Part shown: in pieces, positions 27,430 to 36,337 of the stretch | Position numbering within the stretch: the stretch's first letter is position 1 | Layout: every line of letters starts with the position of its first letter | Assembly (NCBI GenBank): GCA_943789465.1 | Contig: CALSUF010000003.1 | Location: 62,001 to 126,000, forward strand | Length of the DNA stretch: 64,000 nucleotides | Direction of reading: 5' to 3' | DNA from: an uncultured Flavobacteriaceae bacterium | GTDB lineage: Bacteria; Bacteroidota; Bacteroidia; Flavobacteriales; Flavobacteriaceae | Notes under the pieces: generated by a model | What the model saw: the letters and a program-made list of their open reading frames with translations, nothing else | The model's database searches: none | Told to the model about the DNA's origin: nothing | Position numbers and translations under genes: made by a program

Positions 27430-29367
27430 ATGAGCAGCAGTAACGATTTTGGAATCACATTCGATCTCCCAAAAAATCAATCTAACGTCATCAAGGTAAT
27501 TGGTGTTGGAGGAGGAGGGAGTAATGCTATTAACCACATGTTTAAACAAGGCATCAAAGGGGTCGATTTTGTGATCTGTAATACAGATTCACAAGCTTTG
27601 AACAATAGTGGCGTTCCTAATAAAATTCAACTTGGAGTCAACCTTACAGAAGGACTAGGTGCCGGAGCCAATCCAGATATTGGAGAGCAATCTGCAGTCG
27701 AAAGTCTTGAAGACATTCGTGCCATGTTAACGTCCAATACCAAAATGGTGTTTATCACAGCTGGTATGGGGGGTGGAACAGGTACTGGGGCCGCACCAAT
27801 TATTGCCAAAATGGCGAGAGAAATGGACATCCTCACAGTAGGAATTGTAACGATGCCATTTGAATTTGAAGGTAAAATAAGAAATGCACAAGCCCACCAA
27901 GGGATTGAAAAATTTCGAAAAACCGTCGATTCATTAGTGATTATAAACAACAATAAGTTAAGAGAAGTTTATGGTAATTTAGGGTTCAAAGCTGGTTTCT
28001 CTAAAGCCGATGAAGTACTCTCTACGGCTGCACGTGGGATTGCAGAAGTTATCACACATCACTACTTGCAGAACATTGATTTACGAGATGCCAAAACAGT
28101 ATTGAGTAATAGTGGAACTGCCATTATGGGATCTTCTACATCTTCAGGTCAAAATAGAGCGCAGCAAGCAATTACAACTGCTTTAGATTCACCACTGCTT
28201 AATGATAATAAAATTACAGGAGCCAAAAACGTATTACTGCTCATCGTTTCTGGCGCCCAAGAAATTACCATTGATGAAATAGGAGAAATAAATGATCATA
28301 TTCAAGCCGAGGCTGGTTACGGCGCTAATATTATCATGGGAGTAGGAGAAGACGAAACATTAGGAGATGCTATTTCGGTGACCATTATTGCGACAGGATT
28401 CGATGTCGATCAACAAAATGACATTACAAACACAGAAGTAAAAAAGGTGGTTCATGCTCTTGAGGACGAACAAACTATGGAACATGATTTAATGCCTTCA
28501 GACCCTTTAAATACGCCGTCACCGACAGTAGAAACTAGCCCTGAAAATACAGTGGTATACAGTTTAGAAGAAGATATTACTGATGTTGTTGAAGAAGATT
28601 TTAGCGAATCAGATTTAATTCAAACTACAGAGGCCATCAAAAATATAGATATAGTATTTGAAGAAGTTGATATTGAGACTGAAGACGACGACTTTATTAT
28701 TAAAGAAGTTACCACGATGCATTCTGAAGAAGATAGTTCTGAAATGAATCCAGAAGATCAAACGATGCTAACATTTGACCTTCCAATTTCTAGTAAACCA
28801 CTTATATCTGATTCTGCTGAAGTAGAAGTATTCACTTTAGAAGAGACAGTCAAGGAAATAGTGAAGGATTCAGTAAAAGATATTGAAGTTAATGATTACA
28901 TTGAATTGATCCCTGTAAATGAGGTGAATGAAATAGGAGAAACGCGCTATGTTTTGGATGATCATATTGTTTTAGAACAAACAGATCAAAAATATGAAGG
29001 TGAAAAGCAAATTACAGAAGTAGATGTAGATGAAGAAATGGTATTTACTAAAGTAACTGTCAAAGAACGTACAGTTACCCCGGAACCTGAAGAAACATCA
29101 GATCCTTATGACAGTCCGATTTCTAGAACACTTCGTGAGAGAGCGGACGAAAGACGTCAAAAAATGAAAGCTTTTAATTATAAGTTTAACACCTCAAAAA
29201 TTGAGGAAATTGAAAAAGAACCCGCCTATAAGCGTCAGGGAGTAAACTTGAATGATGTTGAGCATTCATCAGATGTGCAGTCTTCCAGAACCAGTATAGG
29301 ACTCGACGATAATGATGAGGTCCAATTGCGTTCAAATAACTCGTATTTGCATGACAACGTTGATTAA
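27430..29367 (+). CDS. ftsZ: Cell division protein FtsZ with long acidic tail
   Basis: Tubulin-like GTPase that forms the division ring. The GTPase domain occupies about residues 20-325, with GVGGGGSNAINHM, the tubulin signature GGGTGTGAAPIIA (near residue 112) and the T7 loop with the catalytic aspartate in NIDLRD. A long acidic, low-complexity tail follows (about 330-590), typical of Flavobacteriia. The last residues (RSNNSYLHDNVD) form a conserved C-terminal peptide unlike the proteobacterial one. It ends the dcw cluster; a hairpin terminator follows 23 bases later. Confidence 0.96.
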   Translation: MSSSNDFGITFDLPKNQSNVIKVIGVGGGGSNAINHMFKQGIKGVDFVICNTDSQALNNSGVPNKIQLGVNLTEGLGAGANPDIGEQSAVESLEDIRAMLTSNTKMVFITAGMGGGTGTGAAPIIAKMAREMDILTVGIVTMPFEFEGKIRNAQAHQGIEKFRKTVDSLVIINNNKLREVYGNLGFKAGFSKADEVLSTAARGIAEVITHHYLQNIDLRDAKTVLSNSGTAIMGSSTSSGQNRAQQAITTALDSPLLNDNKITGAKNVLLLIVSGAQEITIDEIGEINDHIQAEAGYGANIIMGVGEDETLGDAISVTIIATGFDVDQQNDITNTEVKKVVHALEDEQTMEHDLMPSDPLNTPSPTVETSPENTVVYSLEEDITDVVEEDFSESDLIQTTEAIKNIDIVFEEVDIETEDDDFIIKEVTTMHSEEDSSEMNPEDQTMLTFDLPISSKPLISDSAEVEVFTLEETVKEIVKDSVKDIEVNDYIELIPVNEVNEIGETRYVLDDHIVLEQTDQKYEGEKQITEVDVDEEMVFTKVTVKERTVTPEPEETSDPYDSPISRTLRERADERRQKMKAFNYKFNTSKIEEIEKEPAYKRQGVNLNDVEHSSDVQSSRTSIGLDDNDEVQLRSNNSYLHDNVD

Positions 29368-29390
29368 CGTTTCGCATCATTAAACTTTAA

Positions 29391-29426
29391 AACCTGGTAA
29401 ATAAAGTCATTTGTCAGGTTTTTTTA
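29391..29426 (+). terminator. Terminator after ftsZ
   Basis: Stem AACCTG / CAGGTT with inner AAAT / ATTT pairing, then a run of seven Ts. It marks the end of the division cluster transcript. Confidence 0.75.
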
Positions 29427-29487
29427 ATTTTTTAAGAACAAGAGATTTTGTTTTTATTATATTCGTGTTCTAATTAAATTTAACCTT

Positions 29488-29934
29488 ATGAGCTTACAAG
29501 ATTCAGTAATGACAGCACTTAAAACCGCTATGAAATCCAAAGATACAGTAGCACTTACCGCATTAAGGTCGATAAAGTCTGCTATTTTATTAGCGCGAAC
29601 CAGTGGTTCTGATGCGGAACTAACAGAAGAAGATGAGTTCAAATTATTACAAAAATTAGTAAAGCAACGTCGCGATAGTGCTGCGATATTTACGGAACAA
29701 AACCGCTCAGATTTAGCCGAACCAGAATTGGCAGAAGTTGAGGTGATCAGTCAGTTTTTACCGCAAATGCTAGACGTTTCTGAAGTTGAAAAAGTTGTGG
29801 TTGATACTATTACCTCTTTAGGAGCTTCTGGAATGAAAGACATGGGACGTGTGATGGGTGTAGTGAGTAAAACACTCGCAGGAAAAACCGATGGCAAAAC
29901 AATATCAACTTTAGTGAAAGCTAAATTGTCTTAA
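29488..29934 (+). CDS. GatB/YqeY domain protein
   Basis: A 148-residue YqeY-type protein sharing the C-terminal domain of the GatB amidotransferase subunit. Typical blocks are MSLQDSVMTALKTAMKSKD, LRSIKSAIL, QRRDSAAIFTEQNRSDLA, EVISQFLP and GMKDMGRVMG near the end. Its role is uncertain; it is thought to bind tRNA because the GatB tail does. The tRNA-Arg gene begins 7 bases after its stop, so the two are probably on one transcript. Confidence 0.9.
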   Translation: MSLQDSVMTALKTAMKSKDTVALTALRSIKSAILLARTSGSDAELTEEDEFKLLQKLVKQRRDSAAIFTEQNRSDLAEPELAEVEVISQFLPQMLDVSEVEKVVVDTITSLGASGMKDMGRVMGVVSKTLAGKTDGKTISTLVKAKLS

Positions 29935-29941
29935 ATACAAT

Positions 29942-30015
29942 GGCCCAGTAGTTCAACTGGATAGAATATCAGATTTCGGCTCTGACGGTTGGGGGTTCGA
30001 ATCCCTTCTGGGTCA
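29942..30015 (+). tRNA. tRNA-Arg (anticodon TCG)
   Basis: A complete cloverleaf can be drawn: acceptor GGCCCAG / CTGGGTC, D stem GTTC / GAAT, anticodon stem TCAGA / TCTGA with loop TTTCGGC (anticodon TCG), and T arm GGGGG-TTCGAAT-CCCTT with two G-T pairs. The discriminator is A; CCA is not encoded, as is common in Bacteroidota. The last 16 bases are copied 173 bases downstream. Confidence 0.93.
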
Positions 30016-30079
30016 CGAATAAATAGTGCTATAAGAAAAAATGCCATGCTTGCTTGAGCGTTTTTTTGTTGGTACTATT

Positions 30080-30179
30080 TTCAAAGCGGAGCTTTGCGGG
30101 ATCAGCGTAGCTAATCCTTAATAGCATTGCATGTTTTGATGTTCAAAGCGGAGCTTTTAGGGATCATGAAACAATCCCT
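30080..30179 (+). repeat. Two copies of a short double-hairpin repeat
   Basis: TTCAAAGCGGAGCTTT occurs at 30080 and 30142. Each copy is followed two bases later by GGGATCA and then by AATCC, so each unit can form two small hairpins (AAAGC-GGA-GCTTT and GGAT...ATCC). The units are 62 bases apart; the second runs directly into the duplicated tRNA end. A looser relative is at 37178. Confidence 0.7.
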
Positions 30180-30189
30180 TCTGGGTCAC
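30173..30189 (+). repeat. Duplicate of the tRNA-Arg 3' end (possible attachment-site scar)
   Basis: AATCCCTTCTGGGTCAC is identical over 17 bases to 30000-30016, the 3' end of the tRNA-Arg gene plus one base. Direct repeats of a tRNA 3' end are the usual footprint of site-specific integration, but only about 156 bases lie between them and no integrase is seen. Confidence 0.6.
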
Positions 30190-30237
30190 AGATTATCCCA
30201 AAAAATAATTTTTTATTTTTTGGGATATTTTTTTCAT

Positions 30238-30245
30238 TAACTTTG
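30238..30245 (+). promoter_or_regulatory. Bacteroidota -7 element (TAACTTTG)
   Basis: Exact TAnnTTTG match 25 bases before the lipoprotein ATG at 30271, with a TTG at 30220 that is slightly closer than the usual -33 spacing. Confidence 0.55.
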
Positions 30246-30270
30246 TGATTCAACGATCAAACCTTACAAA

Positions 30271-30750
30271 ATGAAAAAATTATTATTTTTAACTTTTTTA
30301 TCCTCCATTCTTCTTTCTTGTAGTGAAGATAACGGTGATAATTCAATTACAATTCCATTATTTTTTGAAAAATACGATGGAGTAGTTTGGGAAAATGAAA
30401 ATGACAATCAAGGTACTCAAACACACCAATTTATTTTCAATAATACTGAACCTAAAAGTTTTACTATGTATGATTTAGATATCCAATTGCCTCCGGGGGA
30501 GTGCTATCCAAATCCTATCCTCCCTGAATATGAACTCATAGAAAGTGAAAACAGTTTTCAATTAACATATTATATGGATTTTTCACCAGAAATAGTTGCA
30601 CCAGTTCCTTTGTTCTATATTATGACGGTGTCGAATGATGGTAATAGTTTACTCTTTCAGCGAACGACAAATCTTTCGCCTGAAGTATATGAACCAACGC
30701 CAGATGAATACTACTTCCGTACATCGCTAGAAAACCCTTGTCCTAACTAA
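30271..30750 (+). CDS. Hypothetical lipoprotein
   Basis: A 159-residue protein not recognised as a known family. Signal sequence MKKLLFLTFLSSILLSC with a lipobox cysteine at residue 17 followed by SEDNGDN; the acidic residues after the cysteine fit surface-exported lipoproteins of Bacteroidota. The rest looks beta-rich (lipocalin-like spacing of hydrophobic residues, IWENENDNQGTQTHQFIF-type strands) with two cysteines, one mid-chain (PPGECYPNP) and one near the end (ENPCPN), that could form a disulfide. It has its own -7 element. Confidence 0.7.
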   Translation: MKKLLFLTFLSSILLSCSEDNGDNSITIPLFFEKYDGVVWENENDNQGTQTHQFIFNNTEPKSFTMYDLDIQLPPGECYPNPILPEYELIESENSFQLTYYMDFSPEIVAPVPLFYIMTVSNDGNSLLFQRTTNLSPEVYEPTPDEYYFRTSLENPCPN

Positions 30751-31055
30751 ATTAACACAAAAAAATGCCTTTATTTGTTGGCCTTGGAACCCTAAAAAAC
30801 ACACTCACGATTGGGTTTTTATTTGTGAAATATAAAAACCAAAGTTTACAAATAGATTCATTGTTCAACCTTTAATTTTTCGGATAAATTTTATGTTCCA
30901 TAATGACATTAATTTTAATACCATAGCTGGATTAATGAAAAATATAAATCCTCAAATGATATACCTTCATTTAATCTTAACGAAGAAGAATTGGACTTTT
31001 TTCGAACTTTAATTTTCCCCTATTTTTGTTGTAAACCAATTACAATTTTTATTTG
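30751..31055. other. Gene-poor gap with a possible short coding remnant
   Basis: About 305 bases without a supported gene. A stretch on the plus strand from about 30940 to 31055 is open and reads protein-like (NDIPSFNLNEEELDFFR) but has no start, so it may be a decayed gene end. Nothing else stands out. Confidence 0.3.
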
Positions 31056-31829
31056 ATGATTTTATTTTCTCAAGCAACCTCAATCATAGTCATTTTTGTC
31101 ACTCTCTTGTGGATCTGGAGTGTATTTATTAAAAATGTTAGTATTATAGATATCTTTTGGGGTTTAGGTTTTGTGAGTGTCAATATGTTTTATGCGTGTA
31201 TGTCTGGAGATTTAACAGCAAGAAAACTATTAGTTTTTATACTAGTAAGCATTTGGGGGCTTCGACTCGCAATTTATTTAGCGATAAGAAATAGTGGTAA
31301 AGGAGAAGATTTTAGATATCAAGAGTTCAGAAAAAACTATGGACCTAAACGTTATTGGTGGTTTAGTTTCTTCCAAACATTTTTATTGCAAGCCGTTTTG
31401 ATTATGATCATATCACTTCCGCTTTTGGGAATCAATACGAGCAGTAGCTCTGGCGCTTTAAACGGGCTGGATTATTTAGGAATTTTGGTGTGGTCAATTG
31501 GTTTTATTTTTGAAGCAGGTGGAGATTATCAGTTGATGCGCTTTAAGCAAAACCCAAAAAATAAAGGAAAAATTCTAGATATCGGATTTTGGAAATACAG
31601 TCGCCATCCAAATTATTTTGGAGACGCAGCTGTTTGGTGGAGCTATGCTATTTTTAGTATCGCTTCCGGGTGTTATTGGCAAATAATAGGGTCCATTATA
31701 ATGACCTTATTAATCCTTAAAGTATCTGGGGTGACTTTGCTTGAGAAATCGCTAAAAGACACCAAACCTCTTTATAGAGATTACATTAAACAAACCAGCT
31801 CTTTTTTACCTTGGTTTCCTAAAAAATAA
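31056..31829 (+). CDS. DUF1295 membrane protein (steroid 5-alpha-reductase-like fold)
   Basis: A 257-residue integral membrane protein with about six hydrophobic segments. The signature near residue 185 (FWKYSRHPNYFGDAAVWWSY) is shared by DUF1295 proteins and the related ICMT/steroid reductase group, which bind a cofactor there. The in vivo substrate is unknown. I chose the ATG at 31056 rather than the in-frame TTG one codon earlier. It is followed 6 bases later by a small membrane protein gene. Confidence 0.82.
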   Translation: MILFSQATSIIVIFVTLLWIWSVFIKNVSIIDIFWGLGFVSVNMFYACMSGDLTARKLLVFILVSIWGLRLAIYLAIRNSGKGEDFRYQEFRKNYGPKRYWWFSFFQTFLLQAVLIMIISLPLLGINTSSSSGALNGLDYLGILVWSIGFIFEAGGDYQLMRFKQNPKNKGKILDIGFWKYSRHPNYFGDAAVWWSYAIFSIASGCYWQIIGSIIMTLLILKVSGVTLLEKSLKDTKPLYRDYIKQTSSFLPWFPKK

Positions 31830-31835
31830 ATAATC

Positions 31836-32099
31836 ATGGATATAAGTGTAAAAAATATTCTGTTTTTTCTCCTAATGGTCTGGGGGTTTCCACTAGGATA
31901 TTATAGAAGTAAATTTCGAAAAATCATCTATGACACCGATAGTTGGACCATAAATATTAAACCTCTTTTTTGGAAAGAATTAAAAGGACTCTTTGGAACT
32001 ATTTACCCTAAGAATCTTAAGTATAAAAAATTTAGAAAGTTCTACTTAGTTTATCTTTGTATTTATTTATTATTGTTACTATCTTATCTTTATGTTTGA
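31836..32099 (+). CDS. Small hypothetical membrane protein
   Basis: An 87-residue protein with hydrophobic segments near residues 5-22 and 68-86 and a basic middle (RSKFRKIIYD, KYKKFRKF). Not recognised. It follows the DUF1295 gene by 6 bases on the same strand and ends with a leucine-rich membrane segment. Its close spacing suggests co-expression; otherwise nothing supports a function. Confidence 0.5.
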   Translation: MDISVKNILFFLLMVWGFPLGYYRSKFRKIIYDTDSWTINIKPLFWKELKGLFGTIYPKNLKYKKFRKFYLVYLCIYLLLLLSYLYV

Positions 32100-32489
32100 T
32101 TTCAATACTGATAATTAAAATATTTTGAATAAGTCGAAAGCAGTCTTTAAAACACAGTTCTATTGTTCTAGAGGACTTTGTACTTAACCCTCTGCCAATT
32201 ATTGCATCCAATCTTTTAGACCCTGAAACTCGAGATTTTTATTCGACAAAATCAGAATTGAGCCAAAAATTGCATTTACTTTTGGAGTTCGAACTCGGTC
32301 GTTTGACTTACTTTTGTCGAAGGTCAAGCTGCCTGTAGTGCATTATATACATCAATTCCAGACTCTAATTTCGAATTATTAAACGATTAGTAAAAGATTG
32401 ATTCATTAGAATCGGTTCTTTTTTTAAACTATATATCGAATCAGCATTATTAGCCTTGAAAAAGTAATTTTTGGATTTATGTTATTTAG
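32100..32489. other. Gap without a supported gene
   Basis: About 390 bases between converging genes. Short open stretches exist on the plus strand around 32280-32385, but none has a start codon with credible coding character. No clear terminator or tRNA. Confidence 0.4.
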
Positions 32490-33032
32490 CTATTTCTCCG
32501 ATTTTAAAGAGCTTAAGATAGAATTAAAATAATTTTCAATTTTTAAATCTGTAATGCCTTTCATGGTTTTTTTTGGTTTTCCATTTTTGCGGTGTAAATA
32601 AAGACCTTCCATGTTTTCGGTCATTGCAGCAGTATTACCTAATTTCATGTCGCTTAAAACACACTCGATACTTCCATCACGAGTCAGAAAAGTCATATTA
32701 TAGCTCATATCAAAACTATTTACAAAACCCATGGATTTTGTCTCGTACAAACCTGGTGCTTGTTCTTGAATAACAATTTCTTCTGATGGCGTTGCCGAAA
32801 GAATAATGTCTTCTGGATAGTCATATTTTTTTGCGATAATACCATAGACCATTTCGTAATTTTCAGCAGCCGTTTTATTGTTTAAAACAAATGCCGATGA
32901 GTTCATTACAGATTTGATACCAACAATTGCCTTTTTTTCATCTGTTTGAACGTATTTGAATTCCAAGTTCTTTTCTTGTGCCTTAACTAAAAAGAACAAA
33001 AATAGACTGATGATAAATAAAAATGGTTTCAT
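32490..33032 (-). CDS. Hypothetical secreted protein
   Basis: A 180-residue protein with a signal peptide (MKPFLFIISLFLFFLVKAQ, cleavage likely after KAQ). No recognised domain. The mature part is rich in short charged and hydrophobic alternations and ends with a lysine-rich tail (KPKKTMKGITD region). It lies 14 bases downstream of another secreted-protein gene on the same strand, so the two probably form an operon and may work together in the periplasm or outside the cell. Confidence 0.65.
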   Translation of the reverse strand: MKPFLFIISLFLFFLVKAQEKNLEFKYVQTDEKKAIVGIKSVMNSSAFVLNNKTAAENYEMVYGIIAKKYDYPEDIILSATPSEEIVIQEQAPGLYETKSMGFVNSFDMSYNMTFLTRDGSIECVLSDMKLGNTAAMTENMEGLYLHRKNGKPKKTMKGITDLKIENYFNSILSSLKSEK

Positions 33033-33046
33033 AAAAACGAGTGGAA

Positions 33047-33703
33047 TTATTGATTTTTAGTTTGATTGTAGTAATGCGCTATTTTATAAATATTCCCATA
33101 TTTAAACCACTTTTTATCGCTGGTCCGTTTCATGAATTTTTTGTTATCTGAAGTGATTTTTCTCATCTGTTTTCTAAAATTTAAAGCTGTAAGCTTTGAA
33201 ATTTCACCATTTTTTAAAGCTAAGAAACTCAACATTTGACCTTCGTTAAATGATACTGCATTGTTTCCTGAAGCCGAAGCGTAACCGCCTTCCGAAATTT
33301 GTGCTTTTGGGTTTTGAAATACAGTCAGGTGTTCGCCATAGTAAAGTGTGACATAAAACTTACGTTTCCCTGTTTTTTTCTTTAAATTTTTAGGCAATGA
33401 AAGAATAATTAATCCATCATAAGAAATTAATGTACAATCGTCAGCTTTGATTGTTCTGGCTTTGTCACCTTTTTTTAATCGATATCGAAAAGAATTGATA
33501 TCATTTCCTTTATAGGAATAACCTCGTACTTGTCCATTGAGCTCACTTCCATCAGCTAAAATAATTGTGCCTTGTAGCCAAGAGGCACCAACATATTTTT
33601 TGGTTGTACTAGAATTACCAGAGTTATAAAAAGTGCGTCCTTCCTGCGCCGTTGAAGTTTGACCTACGCACAAAAATGCGATGATTGTAATAAGTTTTCT
33701 CAT
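33047..33703 (-). CDS. Hypothetical secreted protein
   Basis: A 218-residue protein with a signal peptide (MRKLITIIAFLCVGQTSTAQ, cleavage likely after TAQ). Not recognised. The mature part has a glycine- and beta-strand-rich first half (QGTIILADGSELNGQVRGYS) typical of uncharacterised Bacteroidota secreted proteins, and a basic, aromatic C-terminal half (KKFMKRTSDKKWFKYGNIYK). It is the first gene of a two-gene minus-strand unit. Confidence 0.65.
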   Translation of the reverse strand: MRKLITIIAFLCVGQTSTAQEGRTFYNSGNSSTTKKYVGASWLQGTIILADGSELNGQVRGYSYKGNDINSFRYRLKKGDKARTIKADDCTLISYDGLIILSLPKNLKKKTGKRKFYVTLYYGEHLTVFQNPKAQISEGGYASASGNNAVSFNEGQMLSFLALKNGEISKLTALNFRKQMRKITSDNKKFMKRTSDKKWFKYGNIYKIAHYYNQTKNQ

Positions 33704-34120
33704 GTTAAATTAATTTTTTTTAAAAATACATTTTTTGTTTCTAATTACAACTAAAATACATTTAAATAAGTTGCTTTATGCAACTTTTGTTGTTGAGACT
33801 AATTTTTAGAGATTCTAGGATTTCCAATTCATAACACGATTAATTCATCTGAAAAAGTTTGAACCACTTCAACTTTGGGTCACTTGAAAATAAAAAGCCT
33901 GCATAATTTGCAGGCTTTTTTAATTTTATTCTAATGAGTCAAGTTCCATCAGTATTTTTACCATTAAAACTCGATATTGGTATTATGCCTGCTTGATAAG
34001 TGCCTATTGTAGAGCTACAACTTATAGCTCATAATTTATTTGAAATTTGTCATAATATTTAAACTCTGTATGTTTGGAATCAATAACTTACAGCTGATAC
34101 GTTTGGAATTTCTTCACAAA
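33704..34120. other. Gap holding a hairpin terminator and a possible tRNA-end remnant
   Basis: About 417 bases without a gene. It holds a strong hairpin at 33892, a small one (AAGTTGC / GCAACTT) at 33768-33786, and a stretch at 33857-33883 ending TTTGGGTCAC that resembles the T arm and 3' end of a tRNA but lacks the rest of a cloverleaf. Confidence 0.4.
33892..33921. terminator. Bidirectional-looking hairpin terminator
   Basis: Perfect 12-bp stem AAAAAGCCTGCA / TGCAGGCTTTTT with a five-base loop and T-rich flanks on both strands. On the minus strand it would end the transcript of the nucleotidyltransferase gene about 200 bases upstream; on the plus strand no intact gene precedes it. Confidence 0.8.
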
Positions 34121-35191
34121 CTATTTTGAATGGATTTCTTTATTCTGACCTTTTAATAGCTTTAGAACATCAGATTTATGGCTCCATATATCTGCTCTAA
34201 AATCTTTGTTTTTTACAAATAATTTGAGACCAATCAGACAGGTGATCAACCCTACGTAGACTGTTACAAGTCTTGTGTAAATTTGTCCCACAATCCCGTT
34301 TTTGTTTATGTGTTTATAAAAGTGTTTAACAACAGAAATATTCTTGTTTTTGGAGTCTTTTTGAAGTGGTTCAAAATAGGAGTCTCTCAAAGTAAAAAAT
34401 AAACGATGGTACTTTGAGTTATTATAAGTGTTTTCTATTTGATTCATTTTGTGTTCTAAAACCAAACTGTCATAACAGGTTTTGAAATTTATGTATTTAA
34501 ATAAATATCCAAAATCATTAATTTGATGATTTAAAATAAGGATTTCTATATTTTCTTCAAGTTTAGGTACATAAACTTGTGTTACCATAGTTCTGTTTTT
34601 TATAATCTCATGAGGATTTAAAGTTTTTGATATATTTTTTCTTAATAATTTAGAGTGAATTTCTACAGCACCCAGTCGATCGGGATGTACCAGTCTAGGA
34701 AGGTGTCTGTGCTTTTTGTATTTACCAAAAAGTGAAGGTACAGAAGAGGTATAGTTTAGATCTAATAACAATTGTTCTGCTTTATATAAATTGGTGGGTT
34801 CTACAAGTACATCTATGTCGCCTATCAAACGTTCTCCAAAATCTGTATAGCACCCACAAGCCAATAATGCACAGCCTTTTACAAATACATGGTTTATTTT
34901 ATGATCACTAAACAGTTTACTTAGTTCCTTTACTTGGTGGAGCAGGGATTCATTTCTATGTCGATTGATTTTTGTAATTTCATTCAAATACGTATTGAGG
35001 TCTTTTGGAACAAGATCTAAAAGTCCCTTTTGGTTCAGGCGACAATAGGCAGTTGTCATGACACCAAGTTGACTGCTCGATTTCACAAACCAATCCCAGT
35101 CCATAGTTTCGCTACTTAATTGATTTCTCAGTTCAGTTTCATTAGACTCAAAACTTAGAATTTTTGCAATACTCGTTTTAGTTTTTTTCAT
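34121..35191 (-). CDS. NTP_transf_5-type nucleotidyltransferase
   Basis: A 356-residue protein of the uncharacterised nucleotidyltransferase family found beside polysaccharide and peptide-modification genes. The catalytic pattern is HVFVKGCALLACGCY followed by GERLIGDIDVLVEP (near residues 100-130; the two aspartates of DID are the expected metal ligands), then VEIHSKLLRK. The target is unknown. It starts 2 bases after the HprK-like kinase gene stop, on the same strand. In other bacteria the same two families occur in exopolysaccharide loci and in some lasso-peptide clusters, where they modify a product or carrier; here the polysaccharide locus next door is the likelier context. Confidence 0.78.
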   Translation of the reverse strand: MKKTKTSIAKILSFESNETELRNQLSSETMDWDWFVKSSSQLGVMTTAYCRLNQKGLLDLVPKDLNTYLNEITKINRHRNESLLHQVKELSKLFSDHKINHVFVKGCALLACGCYTDFGERLIGDIDVLVEPTNLYKAEQLLLDLNYTSSVPSLFGKYKKHRHLPRLVHPDRLGAVEIHSKLLRKNISKTLNPHEIIKNRTMVTQVYVPKLEENIEILILNHQINDFGYLFKYINFKTCYDSLVLEHKMNQIENTYNNSKYHRLFFTLRDSYFEPLQKDSKNKNISVVKHFYKHINKNGIVGQIYTRLVTVYVGLITCLIGLKLFVKNKDFRADIWSHKSDVLKLLKGQNKEIHSK

Positions 35192-35193
35192 TC

Positions 35194-36321
35194 TTACGAG
35201 TTAAAAAGTTTTGAAAACACACCCAAAGCTTCCTCAGTATTGGAATAGGTCAATTCATAAAATAACAAACTATTAATCCATTCCATAAATTCTGTGGCAT
35301 GTACTTCTTTGGGGGAAATCCAAGAGTCTGGAACAAAAATTTCCATCGCTTCGGAAAACGGGATTTCTTTAAGCTCAGTTTTTGCTCGTGATTTGTAATG
35401 GATGCTAACCATTTTCTGACATGGATAACTTTGTGTTCTGCTCGAGCTTTGAAAGGGTACGACAAATTTTACTGAACCCTTTTCTTGCCCTTTAAAAATA
35501 AGCGGTAATTGATCAAAATCAGGGATCATTTTAGAAAGTGATTCAAAGGCACCTGATTTGATAGAAATGGCGCCTGGATATGTAAAAACATGTTTGTTTT
35601 TGGCTAAAATAGGAGAAAAATCATCCGCCACTAAATTCAGTCCAGTAGCCATAGCATGTGCTGTAAAAGTACTTTTTCCTTTTCCAGATTTTCCAATAAC
35701 TAAAATGGCCTCTTTGTTATTTGTAACCGTAGAGGCATGGAGAGTCCCTAGCCAATCTTCTTCGGTTTTTTCATGAATAACACATAGCAATTGCATACAG
35801 AAATTTCCTTGAAGAATATGGTAGTTTTTAGTCTCGTAAGAGTCAATTAAAGCAGTGTTTTTATAAAAATATAAGTGGTTATTTACACAAAAGACGTCAA
35901 AAACTGTTTGAACAAGATCTATAAGTTTTTTTGAAATTAAATGTGCTATTTGAGGGTGTAAAAGTTCTTTAACACGCTCGTGACTATAGTTTACTTTTAG
36001 GACTGTATTGTTAACATTATAGGTTTCAGAATAGGTTCTTAAAGAAATATCAAAAGGAATAATTGGAGGGGTACTTTTTTCTTCAAAAGAATTGGCTGAA
36101 AAGAGTTGATTAATTTCATCGTAAAAAAATTCAGACTGGCTATGAGAAACTCCAGTGGTTTTAGAAGCAGCGCTAATAAAACTCGATTTTTTAGAGTTAG
36201 ATACAAACAAATTAATTAGTTCATTAATATTATTGTCGACAATAACATAACTGTTAGAGGCGCTAAACCATAATAACTGTTGTTCTTTAATTTGCTTGCT
36301 AAGAGTTGGGGCTTTTAACAT
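35194..36321 (-). CDS. HPr kinase-like P-loop protein
   Basis: A 375-residue protein whose C-terminal half resembles HPr kinase/phosphorylase. P-loop GKSGKGKST lies near residue 210 and ADDFSPIL near 232, with the paired aspartates seen in that family, then TYPGAISIKSG. The N-terminal half (about 1-180) is not recognised and may be a PqqD-like or substrate-recognition region. There is no sign of the HPr/PTS system nearby, so it is a paralogue with another target. It leads a two-gene minus-strand unit with its own -7 element, divergent from the UpxY gene. Confidence 0.75.
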   Translation of the reverse strand: MLKAPTLSKQIKEQQLLWFSASNSYVIVDNNINELINLFVSNSKKSSFISAASKTTGVSHSQSEFFYDEINQLFSANSFEEKSTPPIIPFDISLRTYSETYNVNNTVLKVNYSHERVKELLHPQIAHLISKKLIDLVQTVFDVFCVNNHLYFYKNTALIDSYETKNYHILQGNFCMQLLCVIHEKTEEDWLGTLHASTVTNNKEAILVIGKSGKGKSTFTAHAMATGLNLVADDFSPILAKNKHVFTYPGAISIKSGAFESLSKMIPDFDQLPLIFKGQEKGSVKFVVPFQSSSRTQSYPCQKMVSIHYKSRAKTELKEIPFSEAMEIFVPDSWISPKEVHATEFMEWINSLLFYELTYSNTEEALGVFSKLFNS

Positions 36322-36337
36322 AATTTGTAATTTATGG

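Noticed and set aside
27627..27953. Antisense open frame in ftsZ and many similar antisense frames (e.g. 244-552, 7631-7990, 37858-38181)
   Set aside because: They mirror strongly conserved genes on the other strand and show no protein-like features of their own.
30173..30189. A second tRNA gene
   Set aside because: Only the last 16 bases of the tRNA are present; no anticodon or D arm.
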